Source of the DNA: Shewanella basaltis
Lineage (GTDB): Bacteria > Pseudomonadota > Gammaproteobacteria > Enterobacterales > Shewanellaceae
Reading direction: 5' to 3'
Assembly: GCF_023283885.1 (NCBI RefSeq)
Contig: NZ_JAKILA010000024.1
Span: forward strand, 1 to 64,000
Length of the DNA: 64,000 bases
Shown: piece after piece, positions 7,392-15,791 of the stretch
Numbering within the stretch: position 1 is the first letter of the stretch
Layout: the number at the start of each line of letters is the position of its first letter
Program-made: the position numbers and the translations under genes
The notes under the pieces: model-generated
What the model was told of the DNA's origin: nothing
The model's input: the letters and a program-made list of their open reading frames with translations, nothing else
The model's database searches: none

Positions 7392-10241
7392 ATGCGATTA
7401 ACCCGCAAATCAGACACAGTCGAGACTAAAACAACGTCCGGCTTAGGTCTTAACCGACGTCAGTTCCTCAAGTCTGCCAGCTTGGCGACTGGTGGTATTG
7501 CCGCAGCGTCGATGCTTGGTGCAGGCATGATGCGTAAAGCTGAGGCTAAAGATGTGCCTCACAACGCGCCAACAGAAGTGAAAAGAACCATTTGTTCTCA
7601 CTGTTCAGTGGGGTGTGGTATTTACGCTGAAGTGCAAAATGGGGTGTGGACAGGGCAAGAGCCAGCGTTCGACCATCCATTTAACCAAGGTGGACACTGT
7701 GCCAAAGGTGCTGCTCTACGTGAGCATGGCCATGGTGAAAAACGCTTAAAATACCCAATGAAGTTAGAAGGGGGTAAATGGAAGCGTCTATCATGGGAGC
7801 AAGTCATCAATGAAGTCGGTGACAAAATGGAAACGATTCGTCAAGAGTCGGGCCCGGATTCTGTTTACTTCATGGGAAGTGCTAAGTTTTCAAACGAACA
7901 AGCTTATATGTATCGCAAATTAGCGGCAATGTGGGGCACGAATAATATCGACCACTCTGCACGTATTTGTCACTCTACCACGGTAGCTGGTGTTGCAAAC
8001 ACTTGGGGCTACGGTGCGCAAACTAACTCGTTTAATGACATGCGCAACTCAAAGTGCATGATGTTTATTGGTTCTAACCCATGTGAAGCTCATCCAGTGG
8101 CGATGCAGCACATTTTAATTGGTAAAGAACGCGGTGCTAAAATCATTGTGGTTGACCCACGTTTTACCCGTACCGCAGCCAAGTCTGATGAATATGTTCA
8201 TATTCGTCCAGGCACTGACATCCCCTTTATCTATGGTCTGTTATGGCACATTTTCGAAAATGGCTGGCAAGATGATTCGTTTATTTCTCAGCGTGTATAC
8301 GGTATGGAGCGTATCCGCGAAGAAGTGAAAAAATATACGCCAGAAGAAGTCGAGAATGTGGCTGGTGTACCCAAAGCGCAAATGTATCGCGTCGCCAAAA
8401 TGATGGCCGAAACCAAGCCAGGCACTATTGTATGGTGTATGGGTGGTACTCAGCATCATATTGGTAATGCTAACACCCGCGCCTACTGTATTTTACAGTT
8501 AGCCCTTGGCAACATGGGTATTGAAGGCGGCGGAACAAACATTTTCCGTGGTCACGATAACGTACAAGGTGCCACAGACTTTGGTTTGTTATTTGATAAC
8601 TTACCAGGCTATTACGGCTTAACCTCAGGTGCGTGGGACCATTGGGCCAATGTATGGGACTTAGAGCCAAGCTGGATTAAAAGTCGTTTCGACCAGGCTC
8701 AATATTTAGGACAAGACCCACAAACCTCGACAGGTATTCCTTGTTCGCGTTGGCACGATGGGGTGCTAGAAGACAAAACCAAGATTGCGCAAAAAGACAA
8801 TATCCGTCTTGCATTCTTTTGGGGGCAGTCTGTCAACACTGAAACCCGTGGTCGTGAGGTACGTGAAGCACTCAACAAAATGGATACCGTTGTGGTTGTC
8901 GATCCATTCCCAACCATGGCAGGTGTGATGCACGAACGCCAAGACGGAGTGTATTTACTGCCTGCAGCCACCCAGTTTGAAACCTATGGTTCGGTGTCTG
9001 CCTCTAACCGCTCATTGCAGTGGCGATCGCAAGTGATTGAGCCGTTATTTGAATCGTTACCCGATCACATCATCATGTATAAATTGGCCAAAAAATGGGG
9101 CGTAGCAGAGCAATTCTGTAAGCACATAAAAGTCAATGGTGAAGAGCCCTTAGTTGAAGACATCACCCGTGAATTTAACAAAGGTATGTGGACTATTGGT
9201 TACACAGGCCAAAGCCCTGAGCGTTTAAAAATGCACCAAGAAAACTGGGGCACATTTGACGTTAACTCACTTGAAGCACCGGGCGGCCCAGCTAAAGGCG
9301 AAACCTATGGTTTACCTTGGCCATGTTGGGGCACACCAGAGCAGAAACATCCTGGTACCCAAATTTTGTACCGCACTGGCCGTGAAGTAAAAGACGGTGG
9401 TGGTAACTTCCGTGCACGTTATGGTGTTGAACATGAAGGTAATAATATTCTTGCAGAAGGATCTTTCTCGAAAGGATCTGAAATTCAAGACGGTTACCCA
9501 GAGTTCACTGCCGACATGCTTAAACAGCTTGGCTGGTGGGACGACCTAACGGCTGAAGAAAAAGTCAAAGCAGAAGGGCAAAACTGGAAGACAGATATTT
9601 CTGGTGGTATTCAACGTGTGGCAATTAAGCATGGTTGTATTCCTTATGGTAACGCTAAAGCGCGTTGTATTGTATGGAACTTCCCTGATGACATTCCTCT
9701 ACACCGCGAACCGCTATACACCCCTCGTCGTGACTTAGTAGCCAAGTACCCCACTTACCAAGATCAAATGGTGGCGCGTTTACCCACGCTTTATAAGACT
9801 ATTCAAGACAAAGATTTTGCTACCGACTTCCCACTTGCTGTAACAACCGGTCGTTTGGTTGAGTACGAGGGTGGTGGTGAAGAAACTCGTTGTAACCCAT
9901 GGCTTGCGGAGCTTCAGCAAGAAATGTTTATCGAGATCAACCCAGCAGATGCTGCCGATCGCGGTGTACGTGATGGTGATGACGTATTTGTTCACAGTCC
10001 AGAAGGGGCAAAAATTACCGTTAAAGCAATGGTGACACCACGTGTTATTGCTGGCGAATGTTTTATGCCGTACCACTTTGCGGGTGTATTTGAAGGCAAG
10101 AGCCTAGAGAAAAACTACCCTGAAGGCACGGTTCCTTATGTGATTGGCGAATCTGCCAACACCGTAATGACCTATGGTTATGACATTGTGACTCAGATGC
10201 AAGAGACTAAGTCTAGCTTGTGTCAGATCAGCAAAGCCTAA
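7392..10241 (+). CDS. fdhA: Formate dehydrogenase catalytic subunit, cysteine type
   Basis: This is the catalytic subunit, oxidising formate to CO2 at a bis-MGD Mo/W centre in the periplasm. The 949-residue chain has a Tat signal (N-R-R-Q-F-L-K, Arg22-Arg23), a 4Fe-4S site at Cys68, 71, 75 and 103, and the metal ligand Cys193 in R-I-C-H-S-T, where E. coli enzymes carry selenocysteine. No in-frame TGA is present. C-terminal dinucleotide-binding motifs follow (T-G-R-L-V-E-Y). GTG 7389 and ATG 7392 are adjacent; ATG is preferred because AAGGAG at 7378-7383 is then eight bases away. Co-transcribed with fdhB and fdhC. Confidence 0.95.
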   Translation: MRLTRKSDTVETKTTSGLGLNRRQFLKSASLATGGIAAASMLGAGMMRKAEAKDVPHNAPTEVKRTICSHCSVGCGIYAEVQNGVWTGQEPAFDHPFNQGGHCAKGAALREHGHGEKRLKYPMKLEGGKWKRLSWEQVINEVGDKMETIRQESGPDSVYFMGSAKFSNEQAYMYRKLAAMWGTNNIDHSARICHSTTVAGVANTWGYGAQTNSFNDMRNSKCMMFIGSNPCEAHPVAMQHILIGKERGAKIIVVDPRFTRTAAKSDEYVHIRPGTDIPFIYGLLWHIFENGWQDDSFISQRVYGMERIREEVKKYTPEEVENVAGVPKAQMYRVAKMMAETKPGTIVWCMGGTQHHIGNANTRAYCILQLALGNMGIEGGGTNIFRGHDNVQGATDFGLLFDNLPGYYGLTSGAWDHWANVWDLEPSWIKSRFDQAQYLGQDPQTSTGIPCSRWHDGVLEDKTKIAQKDNIRLAFFWGQSVNTETRGREVREALNKMDTVVVVDPFPTMAGVMHERQDGVYLLPAATQFETYGSVSASNRSLQWRSQVIEPLFESLPDHIIMYKLAKKWGVAEQFCKHIKVNGEEPLVEDITREFNKGMWTIGYTGQSPERLKMHQENWGTFDVNSLEAPGGPAKGETYGLPWPCWGTPEQKHPGTQILYRTGREVKDGGGNFRARYGVEHEGNNILAEGSFSKGSEIQDGYPEFTADMLKQLGWWDDLTAEEKVKAEGQNWKTDISGGIQRVAIKHGCIPYGNAKARCIVWNFPDDIPLHREPLYTPRRDLVAKYPTYQDQMVARLPTLYKTIQDKDFATDFPLAVTTGRLVEYEGGGEETRCNPWLAELQQEMFIEINPADAADRGVRDGDDVFVHSPEGAKITVKAMVTPRVIAGECFMPYHFAGVFEGKSLEKNYPEGTVPYVIGESANTVMTYGYDIVTQMQETKSSLCQISKA

Positions 10242-10268
10242 CAACACTTGATGAGGAGATAAGCCATT

Positions 10269-10865
10269 ATGGCAGTCATGAAATTTCTGTGTGACACCAA
10301 ACGCTGCATCGAGTGTAACGGTTGCGTCACAGCTTGTAAAAACGAGAACGACTCTGCTTTAGAGTGGGGTATTCAACGTCGCCGCGTGGTGACACTTCAC
10401 GATGGTGAACCAGGAGAAGCATCAATATCAGTGGCGTGTATGCACTGTACCGACGCACCGTGTATGGCAGTATGCCCTGCAGACTGTTTTTACCGTACCG
10501 AAGACGGCATTGTGTTACACAACAAAGATACCTGTATCGGTTGTGGATACTGTTTTTATGCGTGTCCGTTTGGTGCACCGCAGTTCCCTAAAAAGACTGC
10601 ATTTGGTAGTCGCGGCAAAATGGATAAATGTACCTTCTGTGCGGGCGGCCCTGAAGCAGATCATTCTGATGCAGAGCGCCAAAAATACGGTTCTAACCGT
10701 ATCGCAGAAGGTAAATTACCAATGTGCGCCGAGTTGTGTTCAACCAAAGCGTTACTGGCTGGCGATGCGGGCATAGTGTCTGACATTTACCGTCAACGCA
10801 TGGCAACCCGCGGTAATCCTAATGTGATTTGGGGCTACAACCCTAAAACAGGCGAAATGATCTAA
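10269..10865 (+). CDS. fdhB: Formate dehydrogenase iron-sulfur subunit
   Basis: The 198-residue subunit moves electrons from the catalytic subunit to the membrane cytochrome. It has the four-cluster pattern of the DMSO reductase B family: C-I-E-C-x2-C-x3-C (Cys13-23), C-M-H-C-x4-C-x3-C-P, C-I-G-C-x2-C-x3-C-P, and C-T-F-C with a later C-x3-C. It lacks the C-terminal membrane helix found in E. coli FdnH. It has no signal of its own and would be carried out on the Tat signal of FdhA. GAGGAG at 10252-10257 precedes the start. Confidence 0.94.
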   Translation: MAVMKFLCDTKRCIECNGCVTACKNENDSALEWGIQRRRVVTLHDGEPGEASISVACMHCTDAPCMAVCPADCFYRTEDGIVLHNKDTCIGCGYCFYACPFGAPQFPKKTAFGSRGKMDKCTFCAGGPEADHSDAERQKYGSNRIAEGKLPMCAELCSTKALLAGDAGIVSDIYRQRMATRGNPNVIWGYNPKTGEMI

Positions 10866-10912
10866 CCAGAGCATGTGCTGCGATTAATTTCGCAGCCATA
10901 TAAGGAGTGACA

Positions 10913-11929
10913 ATGTTAACTTTAACGTTAAACAAATCACTGCGCAGGATGTTTGCTCTGTTGGTTCTGTGTATGGGATTGGGGTTGGTCACATCATCGG
11001 TATATGCCGCTGATGAACAATCTAGCCAACAACAAGCAACGTCTAAAACCAGCGATGCAGATCTCTGGCGCGCAGTTAAAGCCGGTGAACCGGGATACAG
11101 TACAGACAAAGGCTTAGAAGCCGATGTGCTTATCAATGTCGCAGGTAATGACGGCAAGGCACTACGAAATACCTACCTAAAACCTGCCATCGGCTTAGCT
11201 GTTGTCGGTGTTTTTGCGGCCTTTTTAGTATTTTACTTAGTTAATGGTCCATCAAAACTGAGTAAGGGCTTTTCTGGCAAAATGGTGCTTCGCTGGAACA
11301 AAAGTGATCTGTGGTTACATTGGATAATGGCGATATCTTGCCTAATGCTAATGTTAACCGGTTTGGTCATTATGCTTGGCAGGCATCTACTTGCGCCTTA
11401 TGTCGGCGACGGTATTTGGGCTGGATTGATTGCTTTTTGTAAGTTTACTCACGACTGGTCTGGCCCCATTTTTATGGTGTCTTGGTTGCTGTGTATTATT
11501 AAGTGGATGCCACTACAAACCTTTAAAATGTACGATTTAAAATGGTTTTTAGTGGTGGGTGGCTACATTAACTTTGGTCCGTTTAAAGGCAAGCACCCAG
11601 ACAGTGGGTTTGCCAACGCGGGTGAAAAAATGTGGTTTTGGACCTTAGCTATTTTTGGTCTTAGCATCAGTGTTACCGGCGTTATGCTTGTGTTCCCTAC
11701 ACTTGAATTACCACGAGAGCTGTCGATGATTGCCTTACTTATTCACGGTGTTAGCGCGACAATTTTAATTGCGTTTACCATTGTGCATATTTGGATGGCG
11801 ACCGTACTCAGCGAGGGCGGTATGGAGTGCATGGTATCGGGCTATTGTGACGAAAACTGGGCTTCGCAGCACCACAATGTGTGGTACGACGAAATCAAAG
11901 CTGATGGCACGTTAAAATACAAAGAGTAA
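10913..11929 (+). CDS. fdhC: Formate dehydrogenase cytochrome b (gamma) subunit
   Basis: This is the membrane anchor that passes electrons from FdhB to the quinone pool through b haems. The 338-residue protein starts with a signal-like segment (to about residue 30), a periplasmic stretch, an early membrane helix, and then the four-helix cytochrome b561-type core. Candidate haem histidines lie in L-W-L-H-W and K-F-T-H-D-W and in the last helices (I-H-G, V-H-I-W). AAGGAG at 10902-10907 fits ATG 10913 rather than the in-frame GTG two codons earlier. It is the last gene of the fdh block; a hairpin terminator follows. Confidence 0.92.
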   Translation: MLTLTLNKSLRRMFALLVLCMGLGLVTSSVYAADEQSSQQQATSKTSDADLWRAVKAGEPGYSTDKGLEADVLINVAGNDGKALRNTYLKPAIGLAVVGVFAAFLVFYLVNGPSKLSKGFSGKMVLRWNKSDLWLHWIMAISCLMLMLTGLVIMLGRHLLAPYVGDGIWAGLIAFCKFTHDWSGPIFMVSWLLCIIKWMPLQTFKMYDLKWFLVVGGYINFGPFKGKHPDSGFANAGEKMWFWTLAIFGLSISVTGVMLVFPTLELPRELSMIALLIHGVSATILIAFTIVHIWMATVLSEGGMECMVSGYCDENWASQHHNVWYDEIKADGTLKYKE

Positions 11930-11960
11930 GCCTATAAAGTAAGTGTGAATCCACTTGTTT

Positions 11961-12119
11961 ATGGTAAAGACAAAACACCTTGTTAGGTTACTGGCAAGGT
12001 GTTTTTTATTGGCACTTTTGGTTGTGGCTAATTGTGGCATGGCGCGTGATAAATATGATCCGAATATTGTCATGACCAATGGCTATCCTCATGATCAGAG
12101 AAAGAAGGTATGCTATTAA
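11961..12119 (+). CDS. Possible 52-residue exported or lipoprotein-like peptide (doubtful)
   Basis: An open frame encodes a basic start (MVKTKHLVRLLAR), a hydrophobic run (C-F-L-L-A-L-L-V-V-A) and then N-C-G, which resembles a lipobox except for Asn at the -1 position. A polar tail of about 25 residues follows. There is no convincing ribosome binding site, and the first third overlaps the fdhC terminator hairpin. It could be a small lipoprotein gene whose start carries the terminator of the upstream operon, or simply chance. Confidence 0.2.
   Translation: MVKTKHLVRLLARCFLLALLVVANCGMARDKYDPNIVMTNGYPHDQRKKVCY
11971..12007 (+). terminator. Rho-independent terminator after fdhC
   Basis: AACACCTTG at 11974-11982 pairs with CAAGGTGTT at 11995-12003 (nine base pairs), followed by a T run. 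It closes the fdh operon 40 bases after fdhC. The hairpin overlaps the short frame 11961-12119. Confidence 0.85.
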
Positions 12120-12195
12120 ATATCCTGAAAATGGTCTGATTAGCCACCTAAGCGACAGTTTTTTGCTAAAACATCTATGATTAAAAGAGGCATTA

Positions 12196-12393
12196 ATGGC
12201 AACCCCACAAAATGATAAAATACCCGATGAAAATGCAGATGATAGTGCTGCTGATGAAAGGTCACCACGAGGTAGTCAGATTGAGGATCCTTTAGAGGCG
12301 ATTAAGGCTATGCGTTTAGGCCAATTGTCTGTTTGCCGCCTCAAAACTGAGCAAGAAATGCAAGCAATGGTAAGTAACCTCAGCTCTGGATAA
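12196..12393 (+). CDS. Small hypothetical protein, 65 residues
   Basis: A hydrophilic, acidic peptide with no signal or membrane segment. An AGAGG sequence lies eight bases before the ATG, which supports translation. The C-terminal half (L-E-A-I-K-A-M-R-L-G-Q-L) could form an amphipathic helix, while the N-terminal half looks disordered. I do not recognise a family. It stands alone between the fdh operon and the EcsC gene. Confidence 0.45.
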   Translation: MATPQNDKIPDENADDSAADERSPRGSQIEDPLEAIKAMRLGQLSVCRLKTEQEMQAMVSNLSSG

Positions 12394-12702
12394 CAAACGC
12401 CTTTCAAGCAGTCCTTTGCCTTCCTCACTGCGTTGAATTAACTTGCAATAGGCTAGCTATTGACGCGTTAATTCGCCTTGTTAGCAAAACAAATCACAAG
12501 CTTGACAGTGGATTTTAGTCAATCTATTGATTTATATCGTTATCAATACATCTCTTATCCAGAGTTGAGGTTAAGTAAAGCAACAAGTACCAAAGCCACC
12601 AGTCATAACGCGAAAACAGATGAGTAAGTTTCGGTCTTATTGTAAATCTAAAAAATTCACTCTTTTATTTCGTTGTCACCACACCAGTAGGGGGGAGAGT
12701 AG
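12394..12702. other. Intergenic region with a long imperfect palindrome
   Basis: This 309-base gap holds an imperfect palindrome at 12435-12474: GAATTAAC at the left end, GTTAATTC at the right end, and CAATAG/CTATTG arms within. No T run follows, so it looks more like a dispersed palindromic repeat or a protein site than a terminator. The rest is AT-rich and shows nothing else I can support except GGGGGAGAG just before the EcsC start. Confidence 0.5.
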
Positions 12703-13437
12703 TTGAACATTTCTCAATTGCATCACCAAGAACTTGTGACGGCCAAATCGTTATTAGAAAACCCAGGTTTGGCAGTAAAAATAACTAATTTTATTGGTAC
12801 ACCAATTGAAAAAGGGCTGGCTTTGCTGCCCGCCAACTGGAATAACAATATCGCCAAAGTCACCGAGAAATCGTTATTAAAAGCCTCAGAAGCCGCTATT
12901 TTTACCATGAAAGACATCCCCGGCGAGGCGTCATCTAATCGGTGGCATAAATTAGGTGTTGCGGTGAGTGGGGGCGTGGGTGGTTTTTTTGGCTTAACAG
13001 CCATTGCCGTTGAGCTCCCAATATCAACAACGATTATGTTGCGTTCGATTGCAGATATTGCTCGTAGCGAAGGTGAGTTGATTACCTCCCTCGACACTAA
13101 AATGGCCTGTTTAGAAGTGTTTGCTTTAGGCGGTGCCAGTGATTTAGATGACAGCAGCGAGTCTGGTTATTTTACCGTGAGAGCAGCGTTAGCTAAATCA
13201 GTATCGGAGGCCGCTGAATTTATGGTTAAAAAAGGCCTAACCGATGAAGCCGCGCCGCTATTAGTTAAACTCATCAGTCATATTGCGGAGAAATTTGGCG
13301 TTCAGGTGACGCAAAAAGCAGCGGCGCAAGCTCTACCGGCTATTGGCGCCGCCGGTGGTGCCATCATTAATACTGTGTTTATTGACCACTTTCAAGACAT
13401 GGCTCGGGGCCATTTTATTGTACGTAAATTGGAGTGA
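12703..13437 (+). CDS. EcsC family protein
   Basis: A 244-residue protein resembling the EcsC family, first named from the Bacillus ecs locus; its biochemical role is unknown. The start is TTG, supported by GGGGGAGAG about ten bases upstream. A glycine-rich hydrophobic stretch (G-V-G-G-F-F-G-L-T-A, about residues 91-100) and a late one (A-I-G-A-A-G-G-A-I-I) suggest membrane association. The D-I-A-R-S-E-G-E segment is typical of the family. It is monocistronic, with a MITE-like element starting about 40 bases after its stop. Confidence 0.85.
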   Translation: MNISQLHHQELVTAKSLLENPGLAVKITNFIGTPIEKGLALLPANWNNNIAKVTEKSLLKASEAAIFTMKDIPGEASSNRWHKLGVAVSGGVGGFFGLTAIAVELPISTTIMLRSIADIARSEGELITSLDTKMACLEVFALGGASDLDDSSESGYFTVRAALAKSVSEAAEFMVKKGLTDEAAPLLVKLISHIAEKFGVQVTQKAAAQALPAIGAAGGAIINTVFIDHFQDMARGHFIVRKLE

Positions 13438-13480
13438 TTGTATGGTGAGGATACTGTCAGAGACGCCTATAACTTATTGC

Positions 13481-13775
13481 CTAGGGCCTGTTGACCTTTC
13501 AAGGTTGTTTTTGCAGCGAATTGTTGGCCATTACTCATATACAAGTGCGCGGCAGAGACTTTGAGGTGTCGTTATTCTACATAAAAAGTCGATAACGCAG
13601 TAAAAATGACCAACAAACGCTGCCCACAGGGTTCGGCTAAAAACGTTTTACTCTTTGTTGAACGATGCTTTACAAATAAAGAGTTGCTTAGGTGACTAGG
13701 CTACAATCCATTCACCTCGATTAAAACGTTTTTAACTCGAACAAAATTTAACCAGCAAAGATCAACATGCCCTAG
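13481..13775. mobile_element. Complete MITE-like element, family A
   Basis: The element begins CTAGGGCCTGTTGACCTTT and ends AAAGATCAACATGCCCTAG. These are inverted repeats of about 19 bases with two mismatches. It is 295 bases long, has no coding capacity, and its right two thirds match bases 1-180. CTAG stands at both ends, so a TA (or CTAG) target duplication is likely, as for IS630/Tc1-like or some IS5-family elements. Which transposase mobilises it cannot be decided here. Confidence 0.75.
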
Positions 13776-13921
13776 GAATGTGAATTGATCTATTTGCAAT
13801 GTGGGCTGATAGCTCAGCGCGTGATGCAATGTAATGAATGAAGAAAATCGATGTTGTGTTAATGCGCAATGGCTGGCATGGTAGGTTTTTGCTTTTTTGT
13901 CATTTTTTGAGTGAGACAGGT

Positions 13922-14914
13922 ATGAAGTATGTTTATCTAATAGTATTGAGCTTTTTTACAGCATTAGTCCCAGCATTGGCGGCAGAGCCCGTTAAATACA
14001 ACAAAGAGTTAGATGGTTTTGAATACCCCTTTGACGTCCAGACGTTTAACTTTAATTCGCAAACAAAAGAGTTGGCGATGCGTTACATGGATGTGGGGGC
14101 TAAAGACGCCAAAAAAATCATTGTCTTGTTACACGGTAAAAACTTTTCCGGTTATTACTGGGAACAGGTTGCAAACGATTTATTAGCGAAAGGCTACCGA
14201 GTCATTATTCCTGATCAAATTGGGTTTGGAAAATCAACTAAGCCAGACTTTTACCAATACAGTTTTGGTCAATTAGCATTAAATACCAAGTTATTATTAG
14301 ACAGCTTACACATTAACAAGTTTGATCTTGTTGGCCATTCTATGGGTGGCATGCTCGCGACCACTTTTGCGGTTAATTACCCCAGCGCCGTTAATAAACT
14401 TATTTTGATTAACCCGATAGGCTTAGAAGATTACAGCCGATATGTGCAATTTCAGGACATGAACTTTTTCTATAAAAATGAATTGGCTACCAGTGTCGAA
14501 AAAGCCAGAAATTACCAAAAAGCCAATTACTATGATGGTAAGTGGTCGAGTGAATACGAAAAGTTATTGCTGCCTTTACAGGGGATGCTTGCTGGCGATG
14601 ATTGGCCTATTGTTGCTTGGAATAATGCCCTGACGTATGGACCGATTTTTTCAGAAAATATTGTCGATAGATTTTCACAGGTGACTAATGAAACGGTATT
14701 GATCATCGGTACCCGAGATCAAACTGGCCCTGGGCGTGGTTGGCTAAAAGAAGGGGTTAACAGAACCTTAGGCGACTATAAAAAGCTTGGCGTGAATGCT
14801 CACAAATTAATTAAAGGTTCTACCTTAATTGAGCTTGACGGTTTAGGCCATATGCCGCAAATAGAAAATTATGACGCTTTTATAAAGGCATTTAATCAAG
14901 CTTTGGGTTATTAG
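13922..14914 (+). CDS. Exported alpha/beta hydrolase
   Basis: A secreted serine hydrolase of about 330 residues. A signal peptide (residues 1-20, ending A-L-A-A) precedes an alpha/beta-hydrolase fold with oxyanion motif L-L-H-G-K, nucleophile Ser140 in G-H-S-M-G-G, a late Asp in G-T-R-D-Q and the catalytic His in L-G-H-M-P. The frame opens at 13838, but the signal peptide starts at ATG 13922 with a purine-rich stretch upstream. The substrate is unknown. It is followed by a terminator that carries an inserted repeat. Confidence 0.85.
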   Translation: MKYVYLIVLSFFTALVPALAAEPVKYNKELDGFEYPFDVQTFNFNSQTKELAMRYMDVGAKDAKKIIVLLHGKNFSGYYWEQVANDLLAKGYRVIIPDQIGFGKSTKPDFYQYSFGQLALNTKLLLDSLHINKFDLVGHSMGGMLATTFAVNYPSAVNKLILINPIGLEDYSRYVQFQDMNFFYKNELATSVEKARNYQKANYYDGKWSSEYEKLLLPLQGMLAGDDWPIVAWNNALTYGPIFSENIVDRFSQVTNETVLIIGTRDQTGPGRGWLKEGVNRTLGDYKKLGVNAHKLIKGSTLIELDGLGHMPQIENYDAFIKAFNQALGY

Positions 14915-14933
14915 CATAACCGTGTGTTGGTCA

Positions 14934-15056
14934 TAAAAAGCACCTTATACCATTACTGCATAGCGACGCCTTAATCAAAAGCCGCTGGACGCATTCACAG
15001 TGGTCACTTATTAATGCGCAATGGTATTATTGGGCAACTGATAAGGTGTTTTTTTG
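14934..15056 (+). terminator. Hydrolase terminator interrupted by an inserted repeat
   Basis: CACCTTAT (14941-14948) and ATAAGGTG (15041-15048, followed by seven T) form the two arms of a terminator, but about 80 bases of repeat separate them. Removing the repeat and one TTA restores a compact hairpin with a ten-base loop. Whether the interrupted form still terminates is unknown. Confidence 0.65.
14945..15029. mobile_element. Short MITE-like element, family B, with TTA target duplication
   Basis: TACCATT at 14948 and AATGGTA ending at 15026 are inverted ends, flanked on both sides by TTA. The interior closely matches the right-hand third of the larger copy at 19728-19996. It has no coding capacity. 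The three-base TNA duplication is typical of IS1031-group (IS5 family) elements. Between this element and the next gene at 15234 I see nothing else. Confidence 0.7.
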
Positions 15057-15233
15057 ACATAGGTGTATGCGGGATGCTGTGCAGGACGCTTCTATGTGCT
15101 CAGCCTGCTCGCTTTGACTTAATGCCGGCTGGTGCGTTTTATCGTTAACACGTCATGCTAAAGACCATTAACGCTGTGTGATTATGCGCCAATATAGCCG
15201 TTGGCTATTGTGTAAGTGGCTTAAAAGGAGCTA

Positions 15234-15680
15234 ATGGTGGCATACCAGTTTATAGAAGGTACGATAGAGGATATTGTTGCTGTGCAGGCATTCGTACCCG
15301 AGTTTAATCACAGTATTACACCAACTACTGTCGCTGAGCGCCTAGCAGGTAAAAGTGCATTAATTTTAGTGGCTAAATACAACACCACACCGATTGGTTT
15401 TAAAGTGGGTTACTCGCTCAATAACGAGGCATTTTACAGCTGGCTAGGTGGTGTGGTACCCGAGCACAGACAAATGAAGGTTGCCTCTCAATTACGCCAG
15501 CTGCAAGAGCGCTGGGCTATTGAACATGGGTTTAAGGCGATTAAGGTTAAATCCATGAATCAGTTTCCTAACATGCTACATATGCTTATCGCCAGTGGCT
15601 ATGACATTTGTGGTTATGAAAATAATGGCAGCGTGACCAACAGTAAAATCGAGTTTATAAAAAACATCGCACAGACATAA
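15234..15680 (+). CDS. GNAT family N-acetyltransferase
   Basis: The 148-residue protein has the GNAT fold order: an N-terminal strand and helix, a G-F-K-V-G-Y strand, and a P-E-H-R-Q-M-K-V-A motif A region (about residue 81) that would hold the acetyl-CoA pyrophosphate. A C-terminal strand with an asparagine-rich loop follows. AAGGAG precedes the start. The acceptor substrate is unknown. It appears monocistronic. Confidence 0.85.
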   Translation: MVAYQFIEGTIEDIVAVQAFVPEFNHSITPTTVAERLAGKSALILVAKYNTTPIGFKVGYSLNNEAFYSWLGGVVPEHRQMKVASQLRQLQERWAIEHGFKAIKVKSMNQFPNMLHMLIASGYDICGYENNGSVTNSKIEFIKNIAQT

Positions 15681-15791
15681 AATTAATCGCTTAATGGTAT
15701 GACTTCTGTACATGTTAATATTTAATGCTGCTCGGTTTTAACTGGCTCATGTAGAATGCCGTCATTCGTTTTTCACCTTTGGGTTTTTTCT

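Noticed and set aside
7392..10241. Selenocysteine formate dehydrogenase
   Set aside because: The metal ligand codon in R-I-C-H-S is TGT (Cys193); no in-frame TGA is needed anywhere in the gene.
13343..13564. Frame of 73 codons overlapping EcsC and the family A element
   Set aside because: It starts inside EcsC in another frame and ends within repeat sequence; no protein family is suggested.
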